NCBI GenBank assembly: GCA_900544905.1 | Contig: UQXF01000105.1 | Location: forward strand, 1-10,664 | Reading direction: 5' to 3' | Origin: an uncultured Clostridium sp. | Lineage (GTDB): Bacteria > Bacillota > Clostridia > Lachnospirales > Lachnospiraceae | Length of the DNA stretch: 10,664 nucleotides | Made by a program: the position numbers and the translations under genes | In this document: piece after piece, positions 1 through 5,760 of the stretch | Layout of the letters: every line of letters starts with the position of its first letter | Numbering within the stretch: the first letter of the stretch is position 1 | The notes under the pieces: generated by a model | Told to the model about the DNA's origin: nothing | Database searches by the model: none | What the model saw: only the letters and a program-made list of their open reading frames with translations

Positions 1-31
1 GTCGGCAGCGTCAGATGTGTATAAGAGACAG
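1..31 (+). other. Nextera read-1 adapter (synthetic sequence)
   Basis: The first 31 bases match the Illumina Nextera read-1 transposase adapter without its first two bases. The 19-bp Tn5 mosaic end AGATGTGTATAAGAGACAG occupies 13-31. This is library sequence, not genome. The mosaic end is inverted at 10618-10636, so the biological insert is 32-10617. Confidence 0.98.
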
Positions 32-176
32 CTATATTAGATATTACCACAACATCCAGACTTTGTCATCTAAAATTTTACAAATTTCATCAAAATAACA
101 CTAAACACTCATTTCCAATACTATATCTCTCACTTTTCTTCCAACCATGTTAACCCCAAGATAACATTTCCTCTTC

Positions 177-851
177 TCAATCCCCCATACCCATCTCCTC
201 CCACATCTTCCTCACCCCTCGATAATCCTCACCCTTCCTCAAAACAAAGGGCTTAATTCCCACTTCAAAAACAACCTTATGCACCAGCTCCTGCATAAAA
301 TATCTCTTTTTTCTCCGCACACTCTGATACAATTTCTCCGAATTTTCTTTTATTTTCCTCTTTAATTTATCATCAATTTTTATTCCTTTTTCAAACTCTA
401 CATTTAACGCAAGACTTCCACAAATTCTACCCCCGGAATATACAACCAACTTCCTCAATATCTTCACAACATCCTGTTTTCCATAATTTTCTCCAGTCGC
501 TACAATAACAACATATTTACGGACCAGTGCCTGCTCTATGACAAAATGCCCCCTGTCGATAAAGGTTTTCATCAGACCTGACACATTACTCGCATACGTG
601 GGACTTCCTACAATAACTGCATCCACATTTCGCAGCCTTGATGCCAGCGCTTCGGCATCATCCTTTATGATACATCCTCCCTTTTTGTAACACACCTCAC
701 AGCCCTTACAATATTCCATTCCCAAATCTGCCAGATGTACGAGGTCGATTTCTACATTCTTGTATGATAAAAGCATCTCACCCATTTTTCTTAGCACTGT
801 ACCGGTTGCTCCATTTTTCCTCGGACTTCCATTAATCAGCATAACCTTCAT
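177..851 (-). CDS. NADPH-dependent FMN reductase / iron-sulfur flavoprotein-like protein
   Basis: A 224-aa cytoplasmic flavodoxin-fold oxidoreductase. The N-terminus MKVMLINGSPRKNGATG is the FMN phosphate-binding loop of the NADPH-dependent FMN reductase family, and GSPTYASNVSGLMKTFIDR is the second flavin-contacting loop. Cysteines at 48, 51, 54 and 60 (CX2CX2CX5C) follow the compact spacing of iron-sulfur flavoproteins. Many plain FMN reductases carry a similar Cys-rich loop, so a 4Fe-4S cluster is possible but unproven. The start at 851 is chosen because GGGAGG lies about 10 bases upstream; an earlier in-frame start at 899 would lie inside the upstream gene and lacks this site. It begins two bases after the stop of the HXXEE gene, with its ribosome site inside that gene's end, so the pair is probably translationally coupled. 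The basic C-terminal third (about 160-224) is unlike a minimal reductase. The natural substrate is unknown; quinone or nitro reduction is a guess. Confidence 0.88.
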   Translation of the reverse strand: MKVMLINGSPRKNGATGTVLRKMGEMLLSYKNVEIDLVHLADLGMEYCKGCEVCYKKGGCIIKDDAEALASRLRNVDAVIVGSPTYASNVSGLMKTFIDRGHFVIEQALVRKYVVIVATGENYGKQDVVKILRKLVVYSGGRICGSLALNVEFEKGIKIDDKLKRKIKENSEKLYQSVRRKKRYFMQELVHKVVFEVGIKPFVLRKGEDYRGVRKMWEEMGMGD

Positions 852-853
852 TT

Positions 854-1375
854 TCACATTTCCTCCCCCAATTTTGTGTTCATCCACCTCGTAAACCATG
901 ACAGCAGTAAATGTGCGAGTTTAAGATTCAGTCCTACTACTGCAATCCCTATCACGCTATATAAAACTACCATTCCAGCCGAATATTCCAGCAGCCCAAT
1001 ACATTCTTTTATAATCCAGAAGCTTACTGGCAATGCGATGATACTGGTTGCCAGTGCCGGTATATAACTCCGGATTACAATTGACTGTCCGATATGCATA
1101 GCCAGATGCACTGCATATGCAATAAACCCTCCCAGCCACAATGCATATCTGCCTGTGACTATTGCTATGATACAAAAAACAATACATAATATCAGCTCTT
1201 CATACACTGCTGCTGCCATTCCCTCCGTACTATAATCCCCATAGCTTTTGCTGATTGCCGGAAATCTTTCATCCAGCATAGCCTTATTGCGTTTGTACCA
1301 CATTCCAAAACCTATAATCTCCTCCATATCGTGAAAGATAAATAATAGTGGAAATAACCAGACATATTTCTCCAT
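854..1375 (-). CDS. HXXEE domain-containing integral membrane protein
   Basis: A 173-aa hydrophobic protein of the HXXEE family (PF13787), whose function is not known. The signature is visible as H15-D-M-E18-E19 in the first membrane segment, with an E59-E60 pair and H90-xxx-H94 later. These form a His/Glu set that could bind metal or act catalytically within the membrane (inference). About four to five hydrophobic helices run from 5 to 23, 57 to 75, 78 to 98, 105 to 125 and 133 to 158. The start at Met 1375 is preferred because AAGGA lies nine bases upstream; an earlier ATG at 1408 would extend through the operator-like site and has no good ribosome site. It is the first gene of a leftward operon with the FMN flavoprotein and is divergent from a TetR regulator, so TetR control is likely. 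Confidence 0.85.
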   Translation of the reverse strand: MEKYVWLFPLLFIFHDMEEIIGFGMWYKRNKAMLDERFPAISKSYGDYSTEGMAAAVYEELILCIVFCIIAIVTGRYALWLGGFIAYAVHLAMHIGQSIVIRSYIPALATSIIALPVSFWIIKECIGLLEYSAGMVVLYSVIGIAVVGLNLKLAHLLLSWFTRWMNTKLGEEM

Positions 1376-1390
1376 TCCTCTTCTTCCTTT

Positions 1391-1420
1391 CTGACATATT
1401 TGTGTCATTTATGATATAAT
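1391..1420 (+). promoter_or_regulatory. Probable rightward tetR promoter
   Basis: CTGACA (1391-1396, five of six to the -35 consensus) and TATAAT (1415-1420, perfect) are separated by 18 bases. The palindrome at 1392-1407 covers the -35 and part of the spacer, as expected for autorepression. A second perfect TATAAT lies at 1485-1490 without a good -35, so the true start could be there instead. Confidence 0.5.
1392..1407. promoter_or_regulatory. TetR operator-like palindrome, site A
   Basis: TGACATATTTGTGTCA is an inverted repeat with outer arms TGACA/TGTCA and a 6-base centre. It lies 16 bases upstream of the HXXEE start codon and over the likely rightward -35 box. The same arms recur, one base pair better matched per side, at 1525-1550. 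Shared dyads flanking a divergent TetR gene are the usual layout of TetR autoregulation; binding is inferred. Confidence 0.6.
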
Positions 1421-1490
1421 GAAGACAATTTCACTTGCTTGCAAGGATGAAATTGTCGAATACGATTACGAGCTACGCTCATGATATAAT
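1411..1490. repeat. Hairpin-rich 60-bp segment between 10-bp direct repeats
   Basis: ATGATATAAT occurs at 1411-1420 and 1481-1490. The 60 bases between them hold a strong hairpin: GACAATTTCA (1424-1433) pairs with TGAAATTGTC (1448-1457), with an inner stem CTTGC/GCAAG. A smaller dyad GAGC-TAC-GCTC follows at 1470-1480. The direct repeats could be a target duplication from insertion of a small non-autonomous repeat. Because each contains a TATAAT, the insertion would also have duplicated the -10 box. No terminal inverted repeats are evident at the exact borders, so the insertion model is an inference. Confidence 0.5.
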
Positions 1491-1524
1491 ATCCACAAAC
1501 ACCCCACAACCCCAGTCAGGCAAC

Positions 1525-1550
1525 TGACACAATTTTATAAAAATGTGTCA
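1525..1550. promoter_or_regulatory. TetR operator-like palindrome, site B
   Basis: TGACACA (1525-1531) and TGTGTCA (1544-1550) are perfect inverted arms. The AT-rich centre is also symmetric except for one pair, giving a 26-bp near-perfect palindrome. It ends one base before the GGAGG ribosome site of the TetR gene. It could act as an operator roadblock, or as an RNA hairpin masking the ribosome site. Confidence 0.6.
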
Positions 1551-1565
1551 TGGAGGACATTTACA

Positions 1566-2132
1566 ATGAACAAATCAAACAATCCGAGCGCCATCCGTTC
1601 CAAAAATGAAATCACCACCGCACTGTTACACCTGATGGAACAATATCCATACTCGGACATTACCGTAAAACAAATTGTACTGGAAGCAGGAATTGCACAT
1701 AAGACCTTTTACAGAAATTTTGATAGTAAAAATGATGTATTAGACGCATATATTAACCGCATTATGATTGATTATGTGGAACAATTAAAAAACCTTAAAA
1801 ACTGCAAAATGCCTGATATCCTTGACGTTATTTTTGCATTTTGCCAGGAATACCAGACATTATTGATTCTGCTTTATAACAATAATCTCTTACACATATT
1901 ACTAAATAAATGGAATACCTTTATACCGGAGGTTCATGAAGAAATTGTAACCACAGATAAGCCATTTTACCAAAAATACAATACTCTAAATGTATCCTAC
2001 ATTCTTGCTTTTAATATTGGTTCCATCTGGAACATTATCACAAAATGGATTGCCAACGATATGAAGGAAACGCCGGAAGAAATCAAATATACCATTGTTG
2101 CATACTTAAAAGATATCGCATTCTTTATATAA
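1566..2132 (+). CDS. TetR/AcrR family transcriptional regulator
   Basis: A 188-aa one-component repressor. The N-terminal TetR helix-turn-helix spans about residues 12-58, with the signature run DITVKQIVLEAGIAHKTFYR at 31-50 followed by NFDSKNDVLDAY. The rest is an all-helical ligand-binding and dimerisation domain of the type common in Firmicutes, ending in a conserved-looking helix around GSIWNIITKW. Length is typical. The start at 1566 follows GGAGG (1552-1556) with 9-base spacing; an upstream in-frame GTG at 1545 lies inside the palindrome and is rejected. The gene is divergent from the HXXEE/flavoprotein operon, and matching dyads lie upstream of both, so it probably represses itself and that operon. 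The ligand is unknown. Confidence 0.92.
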   Translation: MNKSNNPSAIRSKNEITTALLHLMEQYPYSDITVKQIVLEAGIAHKTFYRNFDSKNDVLDAYINRIMIDYVEQLKNLKNCKMPDILDVIFAFCQEYQTLLILLYNNNLLHILLNKWNTFIPEVHEEIVTTDKPFYQKYNTLNVSYILAFNIGSIWNIITKWIANDMKETPEEIKYTIVAYLKDIAFFI

Positions 2133-2322
2133 AACCAGCAGACCAATCTGTTTTCTTCATGTCTACACCCAATATGCCCGCATAATCGAGTACATTAGAA
2201 TTAATCGTGTTCCCAGATACACCAGCCATGTCTGCCAGTTGATTTTGTGATAACTTCCGCTCTGCCCGCCCTTTCTTGAGATATTTTTAAATATAAGCTA
2301 TCTTTTCCAAGTCATCATCGCC
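2125..2322 (-). pseudogene. Degraded XRE-type helix-turn-helix remnant
   Basis: Directly after the stop of the small membrane protein gene, the same minus-strand frame stays readable with one internal TAA (2287-2289). It gives KYLKKGRAERKLSQNQLADM followed by AGVSGNTINS. LSQ-xQLA-xx-AGVS-xNTI is the core of an XRE/Cro-C1 HTH. After NTINS the frame continues (VLDYAGILGVDMKKTDW) and stops at 2125-2127, overlapping the TetR gene's 3' end. No start codon or ribosome site precedes the HTH, and it lacks the usual Glu-Asn-Gly segment after the recognition helix. It therefore looks like a decayed regulator. Similarity is judged by eye. Confidence 0.5.
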
Positions 2323-2655
2323 TTATAACGTTCCAGATGACACAATCAAATTATAGATGTAACATACAGAACATGCAAATACAAGCATGGTGTAAGCGAC
2401 TGCTATCAGAAGTTCACTTTTACGTCGAAATTTTCTATATCTTGCCCAAAATGATGTCATACTTGCGCTGAAAACAAGTGCCCCCATGCCCCAATTTGCA
2501 CCACCACCGACGAATATCTGTACGGCAAAAAAGATTGTCGCAAGTACCGCCATTACTATGACACTTGTACTTGCCTGCTTCACAACCTCTTGCTCATAGA
2601 TGTCCTTATTCCTATTCTCTGCTCTCCTTTTCTCCAATATCTCTTCCCTGCTCAT
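2323..2655 (-). CDS. Small three-helix membrane protein (DUF6442-like)
   Basis: A 110-aa protein with a charged cytoplasmic-looking N-terminus (MSREEILEKRRAENRNKDIY) and three likely membrane segments at about 30-49, 54-70 and 82-105. The loop ARYRKFRRKSE (71-81) between the second and third is strongly positive, which places it inside. The pattern and sequence resemble small Firmicute membrane proteins annotated DUF6442, often found beside small XRE regulators; this match is from memory. An excellent AGGAGG site seven bases before the ATG at 2655 fixes the start; the frame is open further upstream, but there it only shadows the overlapping gene. It overlaps the end of the zinc-ribbon gene by 44 bases, and an XRE remnant lies downstream. 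The function is unknown. Confidence 0.75.
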   Translation of the reverse strand: MSREEILEKRRAENRNKDIYEQEVVKQASTSVIVMAVLATIFFAVQIFVGGGANWGMGALVFSASMTSFWARYRKFRRKSELLIAVAYTMLVFACSVCYIYNLIVSSGTL

Positions 2656-3016
2656 ATAAAAACCTCCTAACAGAATTGCCGAACTTTCTATACCTGCGAA
2701 GCTCACCAGCTTTTTTATGATGATAATTGTTTCTCCTCCACATTTTCCTCTCATAAGCACTTCCTGTTGATAAATCACTTCTCCAATATGCTTCATATGG
2801 AGTCTCTGGTCTATCCTTACAATACGGACATGTAAGGTCACCACATTTCTCTCCAAGCCATTCATTGCAATCTCTGCATGCCCATGCATCATACCTGTAT
2901 ATCTGAATCGTATTTGTACCATCGCATATAGGACATTTTCTCACACCAATCATACCAATTTGCGACCATTTGTAGTTCCTTTTTCTTTTCCGTAATCTTT
3001 TTTCTCTATTGGTCAT
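2612..3016 (-). CDS. Zinc-ribbon hypothetical protein
   Basis: A 134-aa, very basic protein that I do not recognise as a named family. The N-terminus is Lys/Arg-rich (EKRLRKRKRNYKW). It is followed by a clear zinc-ribbon, C28-PI-C31 and C47-RD-C50, and a further C58...C63-PY-C66 cluster, so one or two structural zinc sites are likely. The region 88-110 is again basic, which suggests nucleic-acid contact (inference). The ATG at 3016 has only a GGTGATT-like ribosome site four bases upstream of it. A TTG at 3058 in the same frame has none. The last 15 residues are encoded over the ribosome site and start of the next gene, so the native C-terminus may be shorter. It may have lost its N-terminus to a frameshift (see the neighbouring 38-aa frame). 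Confidence 0.6.
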   Translation of the reverse strand: MTNREKRLRKRKRNYKWSQIGMIGVRKCPICDGTNTIQIYRYDAWACRDCNEWLGEKCGDLTCPYCKDRPETPYEAYWRSDLSTGSAYERKMWRRNNYHHKKAGELRRYRKFGNSVRRFLYEQGRDIGEKESRE

Positions 3017-3020
3017 ATAA

Positions 3021-3137
3021 TCACCCAGTTTCCTCACGATATTTTCCCCAGCTGGCAATCAAAGTCAAATCATCAACAGCATCATTAAAACTTAACGTGT
3101 GCTCAGTATCATAGTTTTCCTTTATATACTCATTCAT
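3021..3137 (-). CDS. 38-aa small ORF, possibly frameshifted N-terminus of the zinc-ribbon gene
   Basis: This frame encodes MNEYIKENYDTEHTLSFNDA, then VDDLTLIASWGKYREETG, and stops at TGA 3021-3023. The composition is protein-like (acidic, balanced hydrophobics), unlike random AT-rich frames. The stop lies four bases before the ATG of the zinc-ribbon gene (3016). The alternative frame at the junction reads GDYMTN, so skipping a single T would join ETG to DYMTNREKRL as one protein of about 175 aa. It is therefore either a coupled small gene with a weak ribosome site (GAAGAAAA), or the N-terminal part of a gene broken by a one-base frameshift. In-frame TGA upstream of the ATG supports this start. 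Confidence 0.4.
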   Translation of the reverse strand: MNEYIKENYDTEHTLSFNDAVDDLTLIASWGKYREETG

Positions 3138-3188
3138 ACTAGTTTTTCTTCATGATGTTAATTGCGACATTAAATCAAGGGAGACCGT

Positions 3189-3350
3189 ATGATGAATATT
3201 ATTGTAAACGAGGATAAGATAACATTCAAGGATTTGGAACAAAAAATATTTAAAAAAAGAAAAAAGACAATACAAAGGAATCAACCATAAATAAAGAGAA
3301 ATTGATGAGGTAAACCATGAAAGCATCAAAACAGTATATATGCGGCACAT
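3189..3350 (+). pseudogene. Possible ISLre2-family transposase remnant
   Basis: A short frame at 3189-3290 reads MMNIIVNEDKITFKDLEQKI then FKK and ends after 33 codons. The stretch ITFKDLEQKIF resembles the extreme N-terminus of ISLre2-family (UPF0236) transposases. After it, another frame gives KRQYKGINHK and, past a stop, SIKTVYM. This recalls the 'YRxKGxRK...IKT' block that follows in those proteins. If so, about 30-40 intervening residues are deleted and nothing downstream remains. No inverted repeats were found. The identification is from memory of the family and is tentative. Confidence 0.35.
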
Positions 3351-3391
3351 AAATTTGAACTGCTCTATAATATAAAAAATATAAATAAAGG

Positions 3392-3420
3392 TTGACTGTA
3401 GTAGTACGATATGCTAATGT
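3392..3420 (+). promoter_or_regulatory. Promoter and operator-like site upstream of the BlaI gene
   Basis: TTGACT (3392-3397) and TAATGT (3415-3420) are 17 bases apart, and TGC precedes the -10 (extended -10). The repeat TGACTGTAGTAGTAC (3393-3407) overlaps the -35 and spacer and recurs downstream at 3436-3450. BlaI-type repressors bind TACA/TGTA-rich dyads in such positions and regulate themselves. Confidence 0.45.
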
Positions 3421-3434
3421 AATACATATAAAGG

Positions 3435-3450
3435 ATGACAGTAGTCATAC
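3435..3450. promoter_or_regulatory. Second BlaI operator-like repeat
   Basis: TGACAGTAGTCATAC (3436-3450) matches the first copy at 3393-3407 in 12 of 15 positions and contains the dyad ATGAC-AGTA-GTCAT (3435-3448). It lies in the leader, 20 bases before the BlaI start codon. Two spaced sites suit binding of two BlaI dimers; binding is inferred. Confidence 0.45.
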
Positions 3451-3469
3451 AATGATATTGGAGGATAAC

Positions 3470-3841
3470 ATGAGAAAAGTTATATTACAGCCCAGCGAAA
3501 GGATTTTAATGGAAGAACTCTGGGATGAGAATCCACAAACAATTACACAGCTGTTTCATACATTGAATGAAAAATGCGGTTGGAGCAAAAGTACGGTCAG
3601 TACAATGTTGAATCGAATGAGCAAAAAAGGTCTCTTGAGATTTGAGCAGGGAAGAAAAGCAAAGTTGTATTTTCCTGCTGTTGGACAGGAGGCAGTTAAT
3701 TATGCTGAAACGGAGAGCTTTTTAGACTGGGTATTTAAGGGTTCTGTCAGTATGATGATGAGCACCCTGTTAAAAGAGCGAAAACTAAAACCGGAAGAAA
3801 TACAGGAACTGTATGACATGTTAAAGGAGGCAGAAAAATAA
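3470..3841 (+). CDS. BlaI/MecI/CopY family transcriptional repressor
   Basis: A 123-aa repressor of normal family length. Residues about 5-70 form the winged helix, with WSKSTVSTMLNRMSKKGLLR as recognition helix and RFEQGRKAKLYFPAV as wing. Residues 75-123 form the dimerisation helices. In staphylococcal BlaI/MecI, signal-dependent proteolysis cuts an Asn-Phe bond in this region; by eye the aligned pair here is T99-L100, so the cleavage chemistry or site may differ. The start at 3470 follows GGAGG with five-base spacing. An earlier in-frame codon at 3392 lies on the promoter and is rejected. The M56 peptidase gene begins one base after its stop, so the two form an operon. No beta-lactamase or penicillin-binding protein gene is adjacent. 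Confidence 0.93.
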   Translation: MRKVILQPSERILMEELWDENPQTITQLFHTLNEKCGWSKSTVSTMLNRMSKKGLLRFEQGRKAKLYFPAVGQEAVNYAETESFLDWVFKGSVSMMMSTLLKERKLKPEEIQELYDMLKEAEK

Positions 3842-3842
3842 A

Positions 3843-5756
3843 ATGCTGAACCAGATTATCAGTTCATCTATCATAATATTAGTTGTATTATCGATTCGGG
3901 GTTTATGCGGTAAATATATCGGACAAAGATTCAAATATGCTCTATGGCTTATCATTGCAATAAAATTGCTTATCCCATTGCCTTTTGAAAATCCGATAAA
4001 TGTCATAAACTATTTTCCGTCAGAGAGTAATGCAGTAGTTCGTGTAATAGATAATAACAAGAGCGAAGATATTTCTGCTATGGCAACAGAAAATACGCAA
4101 CAGGTGCCTTCTGTGAATGAGCGAAACGAGAAAAATTCTCTGGTAAATAATAACCATACTATTGCAAAAACAAAATCCATAAGGGCAAATGTTGACATAA
4201 AAAATAGAGCAAGCGTGGTTCAGGTTTTAAAGTGGATTTGGATAATTGGAATGGTCTGCTTCACAGGCTATCTATTGATAGGGAATATTATTTTTTGTGT
4301 TAAATTGAGACGGAAACGTAAATGTACCGGAAAATACCGTGATACATTGCCAGTTTATATAACGCCTCTCGTCCATAGCCCTTGTTTATTCGGAATAATA
4401 AAACCGGCAATTTATCTTCCAGATAGCTGGGAGATTAGTGAGGAGTACAGAAATTATATCTTTTTACATGAATGGATACATTACCGCCACAAGGATATGG
4501 TCTGGTCTCTGATAAGGTCTTTTTGCCTTATCATTTACTGGTTCCATCCCCTTGTGTGGATTTCCTGTATTTTGTCAAAACGGGACTGTGAGACAGCATG
4601 TGATGAGGGCGTTATGGCAGAACTTGGTGATGATAAAAAAGCAGATTATTGTCGGATGCTTGTGAATATATGTGCCATGCTTTCTAAAGACGGCAGAAAC
4701 TATTTATTAATGCAAGAGTTACGAGGAGGACACCGGGAAATGAAGACAAGATTATCATTATTAATAAAAAAATCCTTACCTATGACATGGATGATTATTC
4801 TGGTGCTGGGAATATCTGTGGGGGCAGCAGGGTGTACTTTCGGAACCGGAACGGTTACTGATACAGAATCCAACTATGAGAAAAAACAAACGATAAGTAT
4901 GGATGAACCAGAAGAGACAGCAACATCGATACCTGTTAAAGAAGCAAAGCCGGATTTAACACAAAGTACAGGAGCAGATGGTGCAATGCTGTATTACGCA
5001 GATGAAAAACGGATTATTTTCGGTGGGTCTTTCGGACTTTTTATATATGATACTGTAAATCTAAAAATGCTTAGAAGCGTAGATTTGGTTGCAATCGGCT
5101 GTTCTTACACACAGGGAGATAAATACTGTGAGATTCAGGTATCAGAGGATGGACAACAGGTCTATTTGCATCCTATGAACGTAACAGATATGTATATTTA
5201 TGATGTGGAAAAAAACAGTCTGAAAAAAGAAGCCTATGATTTGACAGGCGTCTCTTTGTATTCGGGCATTAAGGAAGGCAACGGTTCGGCAATCTATCAG
5301 ACCCCCGACGGGGAGGAACAGCTTTTTCTATCCCATTCATGGGCTGAAATAGGACAGCTTGGATATAGTAAATATAGAAGAGGAAAATCCGAACCCGTAA
5401 AAAAATTTTTTGTTCCGGATAAATACAATAAGGCTCCGTTGCTAACATCCTCAGATTTGCACGGATTTAAAAAAGCAGAAATGATGTTCCATGGAAAAAT
5501 GTACGCTTGTAATTCCACGGAATCGTTAGAAGAACTAGAAAGGATAATCAGTACAACTAACGATATAACAGAGCCCGGATGTCCTTTTGAAGACGCATTG
5601 TACCTTACAAAAGAGGATGGCAGTGTGGGCGTAATTTATCCAGCGACGGACAGTTGTAATGCCATCCTGACAGCAGACGGGTATGTTGAATTTGGTAATT
5701 CTGACAACAGTCAATTGTGGAATATATTAGGATGGAACCCTGAGGATTTGTGGTAG
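3843..5756 (+). CDS. M56 family (BlaR1-like) membrane metallopeptidase with extracytoplasmic sensor domain
   Basis: A 637-aa polytopic sensor-protease. The M56 module has membrane segments near 4-19, 31-47, 130-152 and 313-333. Between the last two lies the cytoplasmic zinc protease, with H209-E-W-I-H213 and the third-ligand motif E250-TACDE. By analogy to BlaR1/MecR1 it should cleave, or trigger cleavage of, the co-transcribed BlaI when its sensor is stimulated. The C-terminal domain (about 340-637) is not the penicillin-binding domain of BlaR1: no SxxK, SxN or KTG set is seen. Instead it has repeated strand patterns such as AMLYYADEKRIIFGGSFGLF, QVYLHPMNVTDMYIYDVEKN and SAIYQTPDGEEQLFLSH, which suggest a beta-propeller-like fold. 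A lipobox-like GAAGC (C331) at the end of the fourth helix is curious but internal. GGAGG lies 12 bases upstream of the start. Confidence 0.9.
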   Translation: MLNQIISSSIIILVVLSIRGLCGKYIGQRFKYALWLIIAIKLLIPLPFENPINVINYFPSESNAVVRVIDNNKSEDISAMATENTQQVPSVNERNEKNSLVNNNHTIAKTKSIRANVDIKNRASVVQVLKWIWIIGMVCFTGYLLIGNIIFCVKLRRKRKCTGKYRDTLPVYITPLVHSPCLFGIIKPAIYLPDSWEISEEYRNYIFLHEWIHYRHKDMVWSLIRSFCLIIYWFHPLVWISCILSKRDCETACDEGVMAELGDDKKADYCRMLVNICAMLSKDGRNYLLMQELRGGHREMKTRLSLLIKKSLPMTWMIILVLGISVGAAGCTFGTGTVTDTESNYEKKQTISMDEPEETATSIPVKEAKPDLTQSTGADGAMLYYADEKRIIFGGSFGLFIYDTVNLKMLRSVDLVAIGCSYTQGDKYCEIQVSEDGQQVYLHPMNVTDMYIYDVEKNSLKKEAYDLTGVSLYSGIKEGNGSAIYQTPDGEEQLFLSHSWAEIGQLGYSKYRRGKSEPVKKFFVPDKYNKAPLLTSSDLHGFKKAEMMFHGKMYACNSTESLEELERIISTTNDITEPGCPFEDALYLTKEDGSVGVIYPATDSCNAILTADGYVEFGNSDNSQLWNILGWNPEDLW

Positions 5757-5760
5757 TTTT

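Noticed and set aside
32..176. Possible short coding pieces on the minus strand downstream of the flavoprotein gene
   Set aside because: Short frames such as MVGRKVRDIVLEMSV are interrupted by stops and lack ribosome sites. Nothing here is recognisable, and the ATGTTA/TAACAT dyad has no T-run.
2139..2154. CAGA-CCAA-TCTG followed by TTTT as a terminator of the TetR gene
   Set aside because: The stem is only 4 bp and the T-run is interrupted, and it falls within the XRE-like remnant; not strong enough to list.
3150..3350. Open frame of 66 codons on the minus strand with a hydrophobic product
   Set aside because: It has no ribosome site and a Leu/Phe/Tyr-rich composition that simply reflects an A-rich plus strand. 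The plus strand gives the more protein-like reading (possible transposase remnant).
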